Positions 10,401 to 22,687 of a stretch of DNA of 64,000 bases are shown here, piece by piece. The notes below the pieces were generated by a model. The model searched no databases. It was given only the letters and a program-made list of their open reading frames with translations, and was not told the origin of the DNA. The translations under genes were made by a program, and so were the position numbers. Source of the stretch: Kappaphycus alvarezii (taxonomy: Eukaryota > Rhodophyta > Florideophyceae > Gigartinales > Solieriaceae); NCBI GenBank assembly GCA_002205965.3, contig NADL03000123.1, positions 62,001 to 126,000 on the forward strand, in the 5' to 3' direction. Each line of letters opens with the position of its first letter. The first letter of the stretch is position 1.

Positions 10401-12680
10401 CCTCAAGTGTCGCCTTGGGAGCAGTGCTTGCTCAGAAGAAAGAAGATGGAAAAATACACCCGTTCAATATGCAAGTCGCACCATGAACTCCGCCGAGCGG
10501 AACTATTCCGCGTGCGAAAGGGAAGCTCTTGCAGTCATCTTCGCACTTAGGAAGTTCCGGGTGTATTTGCTTTCAACGGAACCTTTCAAACTCATAACCG
10601 ACCATAAGGCACTGCAGTACGCCTTTAAGAAGAGCTACGTAATGGCAGATTGGCACGATGGCTAGACTTTCTAGCTGAATACGAGTTTGAGGTGGAATAT
10701 CGTCCCGGCACAAGGAATGGAGCTGCCGACTATCTTTCACGCGTAGTGCACGAAGGGCTCGGAGCCGCCCCAAACTCGACGAAGGAGACCTTGTTGGTGC
10801 GTGAACTCTGTGTTCGTCTCAGATTCCCGCCATAGAACCATATTTGGCTGATGTTGCTCGCTATATCGAAGGAAAAGACATTCAAGAACAAGATCCGTCG
10901 AAGCGCCGCTCGGTAAAACGCGCCGCAAAACACTTCATGTTGTGGGAAGGAGAACTGCTGAGGCGTACGAAGAATGGCCTCCGCGCGATCCCGACAATCG
11001 AAGACAGGCCCGGGATTCTGAAGACATTCCACGACGAAGTTGGACACGGGATAGTGAGACAACAAAGAAATTCGTTATCGACCGATATTGGTGGCCTCAA
11101 GTCCACCGGGACGTTCAAGACTACGTTAAGAGCTGTGAGGGATGTCAAAGGCTAAGCCCTTGATCCCTTATCGAACCACGCTGAGCATTCCGCTCACGAA
11201 ATCTTCGAAACTTACTCTATAGACTTCGCTGGACCCTTCCCCAGGTCGAAAGTGGGAAAAAATTTCTTCTTATCGCTGTCGAGCATCTAACAGGCTGGCC
11301 AATTGCCACCGCAATGGAGACAGCATCGCAGAAGTCGTGAAATCATTCGTTGAAAAGGAGATAATTTATCTCTTTGGTCCCCCGAAGACTGTAGTATCCG
11401 ACAATGCTGGATGTTTGACCGCCGCTACCCTCTTTGACTTCATGAAGAAGAATGGAGTCGAGTGGAGCACCGTCCTTGCCTACGCCCTATGTCAAACGGC
11501 CGAGCAGAAAGGACGGTGCGTACTATAAAGAACGCACTAAAGAAGATGGTTATCGGACAAGGATCCGACTGGGAACAGTGGCTTCCCCAAGTTCTTTATG
11601 GATACGGCCGCCGACGACTTGGAACAGGTGCCTTCCCGTTCGAGCTTATGTTCGGAGTGGTACGCGCATGGATACGTCTGACTCCGCGTCATTGATACTC
11701 AATCCTTCAGAAGAGCATCGCCGGCTAGAGATGATGGTACCTTAGCACTTCGCGCAGCTAGGGTCGATATTCAGAAGCAGCGCCTTGGTAGGAAAGTCGA
11801 GGCGGTACGAACCCGAAGGTTTAATACTGGTGAATGGGGTTTGGTCGCTCATGGAAAAGCCCTGACGTCCACAGCTAAGTGGCCGGCTTTCAAGTCCCGT
11901 TTTTTCGGACCATGCCGCATTTGGAAAGCAGCTCACCCTGGTTACTGGCTAACTTCTTACGAGGGCAGGCATTCCCGAAAGCAATTTATGCGTGGAGCCC
12001 TTCCTCCCGTTGACTTCTTCGCGGTTTGGTTGGTCTTCGCCATCTTAATGGTCCACGGAGGGATTTTCGGATGGATCCGAAGCCGTATGGACACCCACTC
12101 GTACTAACACGGATGGAGCAGTCCCGAAGGCTTTAGCTGCCTTGAATCAACGTGTTTTCAGAGCGAGGACGGCACTGCGTGCAGGGGGAACGCGTAATGG
12201 TTGATCGTGGCGGTTGAGAATGCTGGAGTAGGGTGAAACGTTGGGCGACGGGGTATACTGTGGAGCTGGAACGTGAGGGTAGGGGGGGCAGTGAGTTCTC
12301 GAGTCACCCCAAGTTCTCGCTATATGGTGCGCCGGGCTTCCATCTAGGGCCGGGGTGGTGTTGGTCGCTCCGGAAGGGTCACCAAAAATCTGCCCTTTTT
12401 GACGACTTGTATGACCCTTTTTGTTCACAGTTTTCTATTTTGTCAGCTACTGTACTCTAGAGATTTTTTAGTTATTTTCTACAGTATTTTATATATTTTT
12501 TAATTATTGTCGCCTCGCGGTGTGTGGTTCTGGAACGGTCGGCCACACCCGCGATTGCCATATAAATAGTGTTGGCCGTTGGTGGAAGGGGGGAAGGGAG
12601 ACAAGGACACAACGACAGAACCTCCCCCTTCCTAGGGTCGCCAACACCAATTTTTAAAGTTCCCCCTTTTCGACCCTATT
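7082..12680 (+). mobile_element. Gypsy-1: LTR retrotransposon of the Ty3/Gypsy class, broken
   Basis: Two near-identical LTRs of about 320 bp flank a gag-pol interior. In order there are a gag-like region (7400-8700), a retroviral-type aspartic protease (8760-9020), reverse transcriptase (9430-10110, with the YLDDVVVFS active-site block), RNase H (10380-10740), the integrase zinc region (11050-11160), the integrase core (11200-11700) and its C-terminal part (11830-12000). Protease-RT-RNaseH-integrase order and RT type place it in Ty3/Gypsy. The proteins resemble those of Gypsy-2. LTR similarity by eye is very high, so insertion seems recent, yet the coding part is interrupted at well over ten points. 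The flanking AATAT and AATAG look like a slightly imperfect 5-bp target duplication. Confidence 0.9.
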
Positions 12681-12681
12681 A
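12359..12681 (+). repeat. 3' LTR of Gypsy-1
   Basis: It matches the 5' LTR almost base for base, including the TATA-like CCATATAAATAG. A G-rich tract (GGCCGGGGTGG) directly before it is a plausible polypurine tract. Confidence 0.85.
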
Positions 12682-12872
12682 ATAGTAACCCCCTTTCACT
12701 TACTTCAGCCTTTCCCCGTACTAGCCTTACAGAGTCCTTGTCGATTGGTTCCAATGGCGTTATCCATAAATATGGGAGATATGACAACAGTACCGTAAAG
12801 TACAGTGAAAATCAAGTCTATAGTATTCTGTAAACCACGTGCACTGAACAATAGCGTACCAGCAAATAAAGT

Positions 12873-12905
12873 GGGTGCATCCGGGAAATGCCAGTTCGCC
12901 AGTTC
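12873..12905 (+). repeat. left TIR of the Harbinger-like element
   Basis: It begins GGGTGCATCCGGGAAATG and is preceded by AGT. It pairs with the right end with about three mismatches. Confidence 0.85.
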
Positions 12906-13121
12906 TCCAAATTTTGGCTCCCGCAGAAAATTCCATTCCTGATGCACCGAAGCCAAATCGCCACTTTCAATGTGCCTTACCTATACAATATATTTGCGCC
13001 ATAACAACATTACACCTCTATACTCAATTGCGCGCCTGCCTCTCTCTCTCCCATCATCTCCCTCCATCTCCAATCGGTTCTGTCTCATCCCCTAGCTCCT
13101 TGTTCGCCGCAACCCCCTCAC

Positions 13122-14091
13122 TTGTGCAGCCCCCTTCTTCACCAGTCGTCTGTGTGTCATCCCCACCTCCTCTTCCACTGCAACCCCCTCATTTGCGCGC
13201 CCCCCTCCCTCACCCATCGTTGCCCTACCGCCCTCGACATTTTGAAATCTCTATCCGCTCCCGGATCCAGGGAGCCAGAGGTGTCCAGTGCATCACCGGA
13301 TACTATCTCGTCGCCTCCGGCGGGGTCGCCCCTACAGACACCGTCCGGATCCACCGTTTTCGTCGGGAATACAAGCTCTACACCCTCGAGCGGAACGGAC
13401 AGAAAGACAAAAACAAAACGCGCCGGTGCACCTAATTATTCCGCAGACGACACGAAGGCAATGCGTGATGCGGTGGAGGAGGTCGAGCCGATGGGCGGTA
13501 ACCACTGGACAGTTGTTGCGGCGATACTCATGGCGTGGGGCGGAAGGGAATGATCAGCCTGTGGGAGATCAAGACTCCCTCAAGAATAAGTTTGACAAGT
13601 TGGCTAATACCTAGAAGAAGACAGGCGACCCTTCATGTCCCGAGCCGATAAGACGGGCGAAACAACTTGCGCGAAACATACAGAACTAGGCGCCGGCGGC
13701 GACTGTGCTTGAAGAGGACAGAAATGATGACCAAAACGAATCTCAAATGATCAGCTTGGCAGCTGATGGGGAGTGTAAAACGCAGACGGAAACTGAGCCT
13801 GTGGAACTAGGAAGGGGAAGCGGAAGAAGGGAAGTACGGGCACAGGAACGCCTTCAAGAGGTCTGCGAGTATTGATGGGAGCTTCTCGAGGCACGTCGGT
13901 CAAATTTCATCGCACATGGTACGATTTCGCAGGTTCTTTCGGTGCCGGAGGGCAGTACCACGAATTTTTTGACGAGAGATGACAATAAAAGTGCTATCAA
14001 GGAAGAGATTGCCGAGAGCTTGCGTCCAACGAATTAGTTGTTGCAACAAATGGCTGTTATGATCAAGATTTTATCCGAATCTCAGGGCTAG
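13122..14091 (+). pseudogene. Myb/SANT-like accessory protein of the Harbinger-like element
   Basis: PIF/Harbinger elements encode a Myb-like protein that binds the transposon ends and helps bring in the transposase. Here a Ser/Pro-rich N-terminus leads to a SANT-like helix region (NYSADDTKAMRDAVEEVEPM, then GGNHWTVVA), and in another frame to SLKNKFDKLANT and a typical TGDPSCPEPIRRAKQLAR segment. An acidic, glutamine-rich and probably coiled C-terminal part ends at the stop at 14089-14091. A frame change near 13550 and in-frame stops (for example after KLANT and near 13690, 13875 and 14035) break it. The true start is uncertain; the ATG at 13122 is the first in the long frame. Confidence 0.7.
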
Positions 14092-14118
14092 AAGCTTCAT
14101 GGTAAACTACACTTTGTT

Positions 14119-15130
14119 TTATTTTCTTACTCCCTTGGTGAACCCGGCTGTAAGCTGTGCGTATTTTGATTCTAATCCTACATACCGTATCTTATAGTTT
14201 AACAAATGGCAAAATTGTTCAGAAGCCGTAAAGAGCTTTGCTGCGTCTGCTGGTAGCGAGACCTTGAGCCTTGCGAATGTCGCCTTTATGGAGCTAATGC
14301 CCATTCTGCACTTTTTTGCTCGCTCGTCATTGCTCTTGTAAAAGTAAGTCCACAGCTGCTAGGTAGGATGACTCCGGAATGTCTCTTGTCTTGTTCGCCT
14401 TTCTGCTGCGCACTATCTTTCTTTTACTGACCTAGTGTTATTAGCAAATACCTTGTCAGCCAGAATAGCAAATCCAGATGGCTTCATCTCATCTGTAGTT
14501 TAGTGTAGTAGAAGCCAGAAGCAGAGGCAAGTTTGTTGTTATGCCAACTACCAGGATAGTTCACAGCAGCAGCGTGAATTAGTTCCCCAAACGAGTGAAA
14601 CACGAACAAGTTCGTAACCTCAACAGATATCGTAAAAAGCCTCATAAAACGGTTTTTGTAAATTGGTTCATTGTAATCAGCACACGGCATTCGCCCACCG
14701 TCAGTTATTGCAAGAAAGCCCTGCAGAAGCGGACCATGAAGCCGGTTGGAACAGAGCAAGTTTGCGGAAGCCTCCATTTCAGGAACAGTTGGACAGCGAA
14801 TTTCACAGTCCTTCTGTTTCTTAACTACACGCCTCATCATCTTCAAACTGTAGTCCAACCACACAACAATGGAGCTATAGGTTACACCAAATGTAGGGAA
14901 TAGTTTGTAAATCGGACACTTGTCCTTGAGGTACCAAAGAGTCAATCCGAGAAATCAACAGAACGTAAAATTGGATGTCTTCCTCTAGTCTTATGTCCAT
15001 GTCGAAACGGGCTCCCATAGTTAATGAGCTGTCGTTCTGCTTCAAACCAGGGGAGGAGCTGATCCTCGACTAAAGTACGAGTAAAGTTTGTTGTAAGCAG
15101 AAAGTCATCGTCTGTACTACAGTACAGAAT
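14119..15130 (-). pseudogene. DDE transposase of the Harbinger-like element
   Basis: This encodes a DDE-superfamily nuclease of the type found in PIF/Harbinger elements. Going down the minus strand there is an N-terminal region containing LVEDQLLPWFEAERQLINYG, then FGVTYSSIVVWLDYSLKMM, then the first catalytic block FLAITDGGRMPCADY, then FGELIHAAAVNYPGSWHNNKLA, a second catalytic-type block. A C-terminal part has SSIKATFARLKVSLPADAAK and CHLLNYKIRYVGL. At least two frame changes separate these parts, and the segment between the second block and the C-terminus is short, so an internal deletion is likely. An N-terminal extension up to about 15386 is possible. Confidence 0.75.
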
Positions 15131-15429
15131 CTAGTTCCACGAGGGTGAGCTGGAGCTTCTAATCGGATGAAGCAGTGCGGCTCGGCGGAATTTTGCGCTG
15201 CGTCGAGACCGATTGGGGCGCTAGGGTCGCGCTCGGGATCGACGAATTCGGAATGCGACTATCGCAACAGTGAGGGATGCAGCTGAAACTGCCAAGGCAG
15301 CCAATGACTTTCGTCTTGTTGTATGCATAGCGGTTGGGGGTGTGTTCAATATGACGTATGGTGTCTTTTCTGATACTTACGTGCACCTCAAAAACAAAGT
15401 TTTATGTCACATCTGGCATGTAGCGAAGT

Positions 15430-15454
15430 GGAGAGACCCCTGGGAGGTCTCTCC
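15430..15454. repeat. short hairpin near the right end of the Harbinger-like element
   Basis: The arms GGAGAGACC and GGTCTCTCC are perfect complements separated by seven bases. It may be a subterminal protein-binding site or chance. Confidence 0.5.
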
Positions 15455-15516
15455 AGTTGATCATATTTGGGGAATTTCACCACTTTTTAAGGGCTCTCGT
15501 TGGTCGGCTTTTTAGC

Positions 15517-15549
15517 GAACTGGCGAACTGCCATTTCCAGGATGCATCC
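15517..15549 (-). repeat. right TIR of the Harbinger-like element
   Basis: Read on the minus strand it begins GGATGCATCCTGGAAATG; it is followed on the plus strand by AGT, matching the left flank. Confidence 0.85.
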
Positions 15550-15786
15550 AGTAGTTTCCACTGCAGTCCGACTGCAGGGCTAGGAACTAACCGGATGGTC
15601 CACGGCCCCACGTGCAGCGGCGTGCGCGAGCAGATAGCCTAAGAGATAGTCGACCAGATGATGCGTCTAAGGCGCTGATACACACGCCGTCGTATCACGC
15701 CTGCAGTCGTAGTATACTTCCGCGCTATTCGCGTGATTAACTCTTCAAACAATACGATAGTTTGGGGAGCAGGTGCACCGAGAGAA

Positions 15787-16400
15787 TCAAAAGCAATTGG
15801 TTAAAAAGAGAAGTTCGGTGCACGGAGTGGGGTGTCGGACGGTGGGGGAGTGGCTGCGCGAGAGCTTGTGTTCCAGATCCTGAAACTTGTCAGGGTGCGC
15901 CAATGTGGCAGCACAGCCAGCGGCCGAGGTGGCCTTGGTGCGGACGGCGGCTTTGAACATGGAGAAGACAGTAATGTCACACGCGACCGCCGTGTCTCTT
16001 CGTTTCTCGGGTCGGCGGGGGGTCAACCAGGATGTCCGCGGGTCGAAGCTCTGTGCCCAGGATGAAGAGAGGCACTTAGTACTGATAGTTGAGCCCGGCG
16101 GCACGGAAGACATGGTATGCGATCTTGTTGCGGAGGGCGTTGTGGCTGTGTGTGCGGCCAAACCCGGCAGGGCAAGGTCGCCGCGTGATCGCCAAGGGGT
16201 CCATGCTTCGCTTGCAACGCCGACAGGTTATCGCGAGTGAGTCGATGTAGACCGGCAATCGGAGGTGATGGAATAGCATGACGGTCCAGTGGGCTCTCGG
16301 CAGCTTAGTAGCATTGGTGGGGTTGGCGAGGAGGAAGGCGGCGGCGGGGCTGTGTCGAACGGCAAGGCCACGAATCCGGTGCCAGATTTCGTCGGCACTG
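15787..16400 (-). mobile_element. LINE-A, 3' coding end (second part)
   Basis: The minus strand encodes the C-terminal domain that follows reverse transcriptase in this LINE type: IWHRIRGLAVRHSPAAAFLL, HWTVMLFHHLRLPVYIDSLA, then a cysteine-containing stretch, THSHNALRNKIAYHVFRAAG, and a charged end FQDLEHKLSRS. At least two frame changes occur. The upstream part of the same domain is found at 23874-23953, on the other side of Gypsy-2. Joining those ends at one 5-bp target copy restores the LINE frame (DLHIADEIWHRIRG), which shows that Gypsy-2 inserted into this LINE. Confidence 0.7.
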
Positions 16401-17110
16401 TGATGTGCGCAAATTCGCACACGAAAAAAATCTAGATGAGGACCATGATTGTATACAGTATCGGAATTGGGAAGATATTTTTACAGTTTTTGAATTTGCA
16501 AGATATTTTTAATTTGGGTGAGTGTGGCAAATTCATCGGTTGATTTTTTTATTTTAGGACACGCTGTCATAGTAGATGTCAGTACAGTTCCAGGTTGTGG
16601 GTGATACTACAGTGCTCTGAAAGGTCTATATAATGGCCACATCAATTCCCACCCTGGCCGATGGGTGGCTGGCATGGGTATGGCACCTAGATATTTACCT
16701 TGAGGAAATATCTTCTAATAGTCTCTCTGGTTCACACGATTACCGTGAATGCATTTTATGGTTATTAGTATGTTTGTTAGACTTTTGGGTAGCCAAAAGT
16801 CTATATAAGCCGAGTAAACTGCTTCCTTTAGTGGAGGTGAAGCAAGTTGGCAGACAACTTCAAGCAAGTCCCGAGTAGTAGGAAGTTGAGAGTCAACTTC
16901 AGACCCAAGAAAACTTTTTTTACGCTAGTCAGAGCGTCGGTGGTAGACCCTGCCCCTTTTATACTTGCTTGTAGCCCTTTCAACTCTCTTCTATATACAC
17001 TCCCTTTTGTTCGTTCAACAATACCACGGTAGCACTTTTGTCGCTCGCAACACCTCCTTCTCAGGGTAATTGGTTCTGAGGATCTCTTCCCCCGCCGATT
17101 TACCCTATCA
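16401..17110 (+). repeat. 5' LTR of Gypsy-2
   Basis: It runs from TGATGTGCGC to TACCCTATCA. Two TATA-like boxes lie inside, TATATAAT at about 16625 and CTATATAAGC at 16801. It is followed by TTTGGTACTCTTGTGG, the likely primer-binding region. Confidence 0.9.
16801..16810 (+). promoter_or_regulatory. TATA-like box in Gypsy-2 LTR
   Basis: CTATATAAGC lies in the LTR about 310 bp before its end and is kept in the 3' LTR (about 23569) and, as TTATATAAGC, in the long solo LTR (about 27910). The same context keeps a second box at about 16625 only in the two short LTRs. Function is inferred from sequence and position. Confidence 0.5.
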
Positions 17111-20100
17111 TTTGGTACTCTTGTGGAGGGGTTGCACCCGAGGTATTCGAGTTGAGCAGTAGTAAGGAACACTTCGGGGATTTCTTTTGTAATCATGGAT
17201 CTCAACGCTGCTCGTATAACGTTCACAGGGGCAAGACTGAAGACGTTGAGGAGTTTCTTTACACATATGTCAACGTTGTGATGCGAGAGAAGGGCGATGA
17301 AGAGAAGGCCGCAAGTATCTTCGCCTATCTTCATGGTGACGCAAAGCACAAATATAAGTCCAAGTTTATCGACGGGTGGTCTCTTAACGGGAATGGGCGT
17401 AACTTCGGTGAGGTATGTGAGTGGCTTGTGAAAGAGTATGCTAAGGAGGTAGAACCAGATGAGATGATTCGTACCGCCATAGAGGCCCGGCTCAACTTCG
17501 ACGATTTGTTAAGCTCATTGGTGTACTTGTGTGATCTTTATGAAAAGGCTGGGTTCAACGCCCAAGCCAAGTACGGAATGCTGCGTAAGGCGGCTATGGG
17601 GGATAAGCGGCTCTCCGATTTCCTCCTCATCAAGGGCCCTCACACTTTTGATGAACTGAAGGGTACCATAGTAGAATTTGTCAAAAATTCGGAGACGTTT
17701 CAGTCACTGAGTGAGGTACCGAGGGAAACCCGCACATCGATGTCTATCGTACATCCTGAAAAGAATTATCAAAGGCCGGCTACTAGTGCAGCGGCATTAG
17801 AATCTGTCAGGAGCGATGTCAAAAACTTGGAAGAAAGGTTGGAAACCCGATTCGATAATCGACTTGACATGATAACCTCGCAGTTGGAAAGCCTTACTCT
17901 TACCATTAAGAAGAACCAGTCTGGGGCCCCTAAGGCCGCAGAAGTCTGTTCTTACTGTCACAAGCCTGGACACTTTGCAAACAGGTGTCCTGATAATCCA
18001 CATAGAAACACTCGTTGTGCAAAGTGCGGTCGATATGGGCATCATGAAAGTAACTGCTGGTCTAAAGACAACAGAAGAGCAAATTTATCGGAAGCAAGGA
18101 GTGAGTCAGGACCAGAGGTGAAAATCTTACAAAATAGAAGGGATCAAAGGTTGACGGATGCCGGTAACGTATCCATCGCTGAAGAGATTAGTCAAGTCAA
18201 TGTGACAAAAAGGGATGGGGAAGGGAACATTTTATCGAAGAAACCTAGGCTAGAGTATGGAATGCTGGAGCATATCCCAGCACCTGTACCTCCTCGAACC
18301 AAGAGGTCTGATCAAGTTGTTCCAGGAGTGGGAGTCACTCCGGCCAAGAAGACGAAAAAGAGTAAGAAAGTTAAGAGTATCTCTAAGGACGTACTAGAGT
18401 ATGTGAAGAGGTACAATTTGGTGGCTGAGCTTGCATCGGCCCCAACTGGGATAACGTTTGGTCAACTTTTGAGGGGCGACGCAGAGGATGCGAGAAAAGA
18501 ACTCAAAAAAATTATCAGGTCTAATAAGTCCGCTAAGGGTAAGAAACTGTTTCTTCAATCGGCCTCGACAGCACCAAGACGTCTTAAGCTGGTACCAGTC
18601 AAAGTATTGGGTATGAAAACCCAAGCTCTCTTTTCGGCTGTTCCAAACCTCATTTCAGAAACTTTGGTGACAGATCTAGGTCTCGAAATTACTCCAACGA
18701 CTCGAAAAATAACTGTAGCGGATGGAACCGTCTCAAAATGCATGGGCACTGTTGACAAGGTTTCCGTGTTCTTTGGGGACTCTAAAGTTGATGTAGACTT
18801 TCTTGTCATGCCGGATCTCCCTTTCGATGCAATCATTGGCTGCCCATGGAAAGACTAGGCATGCATTGACTTGGGCAACCAAATGGTTTCAGTTAATATT
18901 GACGGCAGAACCGTGAAGATGCCCCTGGATTTCGACAAAAGCGCACCATGAAGATTTAAAAGAAACGGACAGTGAAGATTTCACTTCTAGCTATGACAGC
19001 GAAGATTCGGAACCAACTAACACTTTCGGAAGTGGAAAAGGGTACCCTCGGGGTAATGAACATGGCATGGGATTATGATTCTGGGTTTGAAACAGATGAC
19101 GACTGGAATTCTAGGATAAGTTTGAAACCCGAATGTGTTTCTTTGCGATGATATCGAATCAAAGGACAGAATTCGGAGCATGAAAGAAGATTACCTTTGC
19201 AAAGAAAATAAGAATACGTCGAATTCCATATATGAAGATGTGAGCACGACGGAAGAGGTCCTTCAAAATATTGAGGTTGAGGATCAAGAAGAAAAAGGGC
19301 GCCAAATGGCAGAAATCCAAGGAAAAGTGCAGCACCTTCCCGCCCCGCCTCACTGAAAATATCCGACATGTTAACATCTTCCGAAGTAATTGCATGGAGC
19401 GTTTCAGATTTAAGACAAGCAAGTGTACCGGTTACTCACTCGTTCGAACTTACCGACACTCAACCGATTTACCACAAGCCTAGACGTCAACCGCCAAAAT
19501 ATGACCAATTTATCTCAGAAAATGTTACAAGTATGCTGAAAAATGATATTATTCGACCAGTTTCATCCCCATGGTCGTTTCCAGTTGTGGTCGCACCAAA
19601 GAAGGATGGAAAGCTGCGTTTTTGCGTCGATTACCGACAACTGAACCAGAGAATGATACCCGATCGATTTCCGATTCCGAACATGGAGGAGATCCTCGAG
19701 GACCTGAAGGACGGGAGATATTTCACCTCAATTGACCTTTACACTGGCTATTGGCAGATTCCATTGGATGAAAAATGTAAGGAAAAAACAACCTTTACCA
19801 GCAAAGCCGGTACGTTCAGGTTCGAAGTGATGCCTTTTGGTCTCATGAATGCACCAGCTACATTCCAAAGAATGATGAACGAGGTTTTGAAAGGACTTCC
19901 ATTCGCAAGAGTCTATATCGATGATGTCGTCATATTCTCAGAAACATTGGATCAGCACATCTCGCACGTCAAGACAGTTGTGGAGAGGATATCGGAGTAT
20001 AGCTTGAAAATTAAGTTGAGCAAATGCTTCTTTGCGAAAACTTCTATCCAATTACTCGGTCATATCGTCGACCAAGAGGGAATTAGAGTGGATCCAGAGA

Positions 20101-22059
20101 AAACGAAAAAAATAAAGTTGGCACCAAGGCCCGCTTCAAAGACGGAGGTCCGAAGCTTCTTAGGACTGGCCTCATATTACAGAAGATTTATCAAAGATTT
20201 CGCCAAGACTGCAGCACCGTTACATGCCAGCACTACGAAGAACGGAAAATTTTACTGGAACAAGGAAATGGAAACTGCATTTAGGAGCTTAAAGATAAGC
20301 TATGTGTCCCCCCAGTTCTCATGTACCCAGATTTCAAGAGACCATTCGTTGTGGAGACAGATGCCTCAGAACGGTCTTTGGGTGCCGTTTTGTCCCAAAA
20401 AGATGAAAACGGAAGACTACACCCTGTTCAATTCGCAAGCCGAACTCTGAATGATGCGGAAAGAGATACTCAGTCTGCGAGAAAGAAGCGCTAGCTGTCG
20501 TCTTCGCGCTGAAAAAGTTTCGCGTATACCTTTTATCACTCGAGAAATTTGTCTTGATAACTGATCACCAGGCACTTAAAACAGCATTCCAAAAGAAGGA
20601 TGTACATCACCGCTTGGCCCGATGGCTCGACATTTTCGCAGAATATCGGTTTGAAATTGTGTATAGACCCGGACGCAATAATCAGCCTGCCGATTACCTA
20701 TCCCGCTTGAGGGACGCACTGATTCCAAATGAAAAAGCTTCGGAGGACATCGTCGGAGTCGCCGAGTTGCAGTTGCCGAACGATAACGAGTACGAAGCTA
20801 ATATTCACGGACTGATCAAATTCCTCGATGGACTAGAAATGAGAAAGGTTGATCTTGAACACAGAAATTGGGTACGCAGGAATCAAAAGGCTTTTACATT
20901 GTGGAATGGGAAACTCTTCCGGCACACTAAAGCCGGTCCCCGACTAGTGGCCCCTTTGAAAGAAAGAATGAAGATCTTGAGGACTTTCCATGATGAGCTA
21001 GGGCATTGGGATCTCGAAACAACCAAAAAATTCGTAACTGAGAGATTCTGGTGGCCCGGTATCCATAAGGACGTCTATAATTTCGTGAAAAGCTGCGACA
21101 ACTGCCAAAAATTCACTCCAATACGGAAGTATAAGACAACTCTAAGTTTTCCAGTTTCCGGTCTCTTTGAAACCTTCTCAATTGACTTCGCGGCCCGTTC
21201 AAGGAAACTCTTCCGGAAACAAATATCTCCTTATAGGGGTGGAACATCTTACTGGATGGCCAATAGCAGTTGCAGTTGAGGAGGCAAATGCTGAGGTGGT
21301 ACTGAGATTCATCGAAAAAGAAATAATTGAACCGTTTGGTCTTCCAAAAAGGATCATCTCGGATAACGCCCTTTGTTTTACTGCAACTTCACTGCTTCGT
21401 TTTTTGGAAGAGAAAGGGATTCAGCTGAAGACCGTTCTCGCATACGCTCCTATGTCCAACGGGAAAGCGGAGAGGATGGTTGGAACCATCAAACGAGCAA
21501 TATCGAAAACTATGTCGGAGAATGAAATCCAGTGGGAAGATGCCTTACCAAAAGTGTTATACGGCTACGTCGAAGAAGAGGAAGAAATGGACGCTCACCA
21601 TTCGAGCTAATGTACGGAAGGGCTCCTAGAATGTTACAGAGAGACATGGAAACAAATATTATCGATGAAGAGAGTAGGGAAGTTGAACTACTGGCCACCG
21701 AAGGCTGGAGATCACACCGCGCGCTAACACAGACAAGAAATAAGGATGCAGAACCTGCAGTCAGAACCTTTTCAGTTGGCTCTAAAGTACTTGTAGTACA
21801 TGGAAAAGCAATGCAGCAGGCTGTGAAGTGGCCGGCCTTCCAAACCAAGTACTCGAACCCTTGCATCGTCACGGAGGAAAGACACCCGCACTATCAGCTC
21901 TGTTCAAGCTCAGGGAAGAGATCAAGGAGGGCCATCCATGCACGTCGTCTGGTCCCTTACCATCAGAGGCCTGAAGAATTCCTTCTCACACAGGACTATG
22001 CGCAACCACGGGGCATACTCATCTTTAACTATAGAATGATTCCTATGGGAGGAAAAAGG

Positions 22060-22400
22060 GCCTGGGAATGGATCATCTCGATTACGCGGGACTACTACGA
22101 ACTCCACGTAATCATCCATTTCTACATTAATATATGCCTATGTTTTCGTACGTTGAACGGACCATTGCTACCTGAAGAAGATTTCCGACTATTAATAAGA
22201 GTTCTATTTTCATTCCAAAACGGAAGGTTCACGGAAGCAGGTCCAGAGTTTGTGGAGGTAATATATCATTACTCTATAGGAAGATATGGAATGGTAGCTG
22301 CTGGAGACTTGTCGCAAACGTATCTGAATATTATCCGTCCAATTTACGTATTTCTCAAGAACAACCAAGATGTGCGACTGAGAGGTTACGCCTTACCCCG
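22060..22400 (+). other. unrecognised domain, copy 1, downstream of Gypsy-2 integrase
   Basis: This is a stretch of about 110 residues with no family I recognise. Landmarks are FYINICLCFRTLNGPLLPEE, LIRVLFSFQN, YHYSIGRYGMV and LNIIRPIYVFL. It is rich in aromatic and aliphatic residues with alpha-helical character and no obvious signal peptide or long membrane segment. It follows the integrase C-terminal part directly, the place where some Gypsy elements carry env or other extra genes. A homologous copy follows at 22688. Confidence 0.7.
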
Positions 22401-22687
22401 GATATGGAATACAGACTGGTCCCGTATCCTCTATGGGAACCTTACGTTTCTCCGCCACAAATTGGGAACGTTGGAGGCGGCGAGGATCCTCCTGAAGCAG
22501 TGATGATGACCAGAGGAGGACCTTCAGGAGACAACAACCCGCCCAGAAGAGGTTCCGGTCGTCCCCCGAGAGGACCTCGTGCAGGTCCCAGTACGTCAGG
22601 AGCTGGTCGCGGCCATTCATCGGGACCGTCCACCACAACTTCATCTCTAGCTCTCCTTCACAACCATGCACAGCATACAGTCGGAAG

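Larger units (their letters stand above)
12873..15549. mobile_element. PIF/Harbinger-like DNA transposon with TIRs and 3-bp target duplication
   Basis: The element is bounded by inverted repeats of about 33 bp (30 of 33 matching) and flanked on both sides by AGT, a 3-bp target duplication typical of the PIF/Harbinger superfamily. It carries two convergent genes, as the superfamily does: a Myb/SANT-like DNA-binding protein on the plus strand and a DDE transposase on the minus strand. Both have internal stops or frame changes, so this copy looks non-autonomous. A 9-bp hairpin (15430-15454) lies just inside the right end. Confidence 0.85.
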
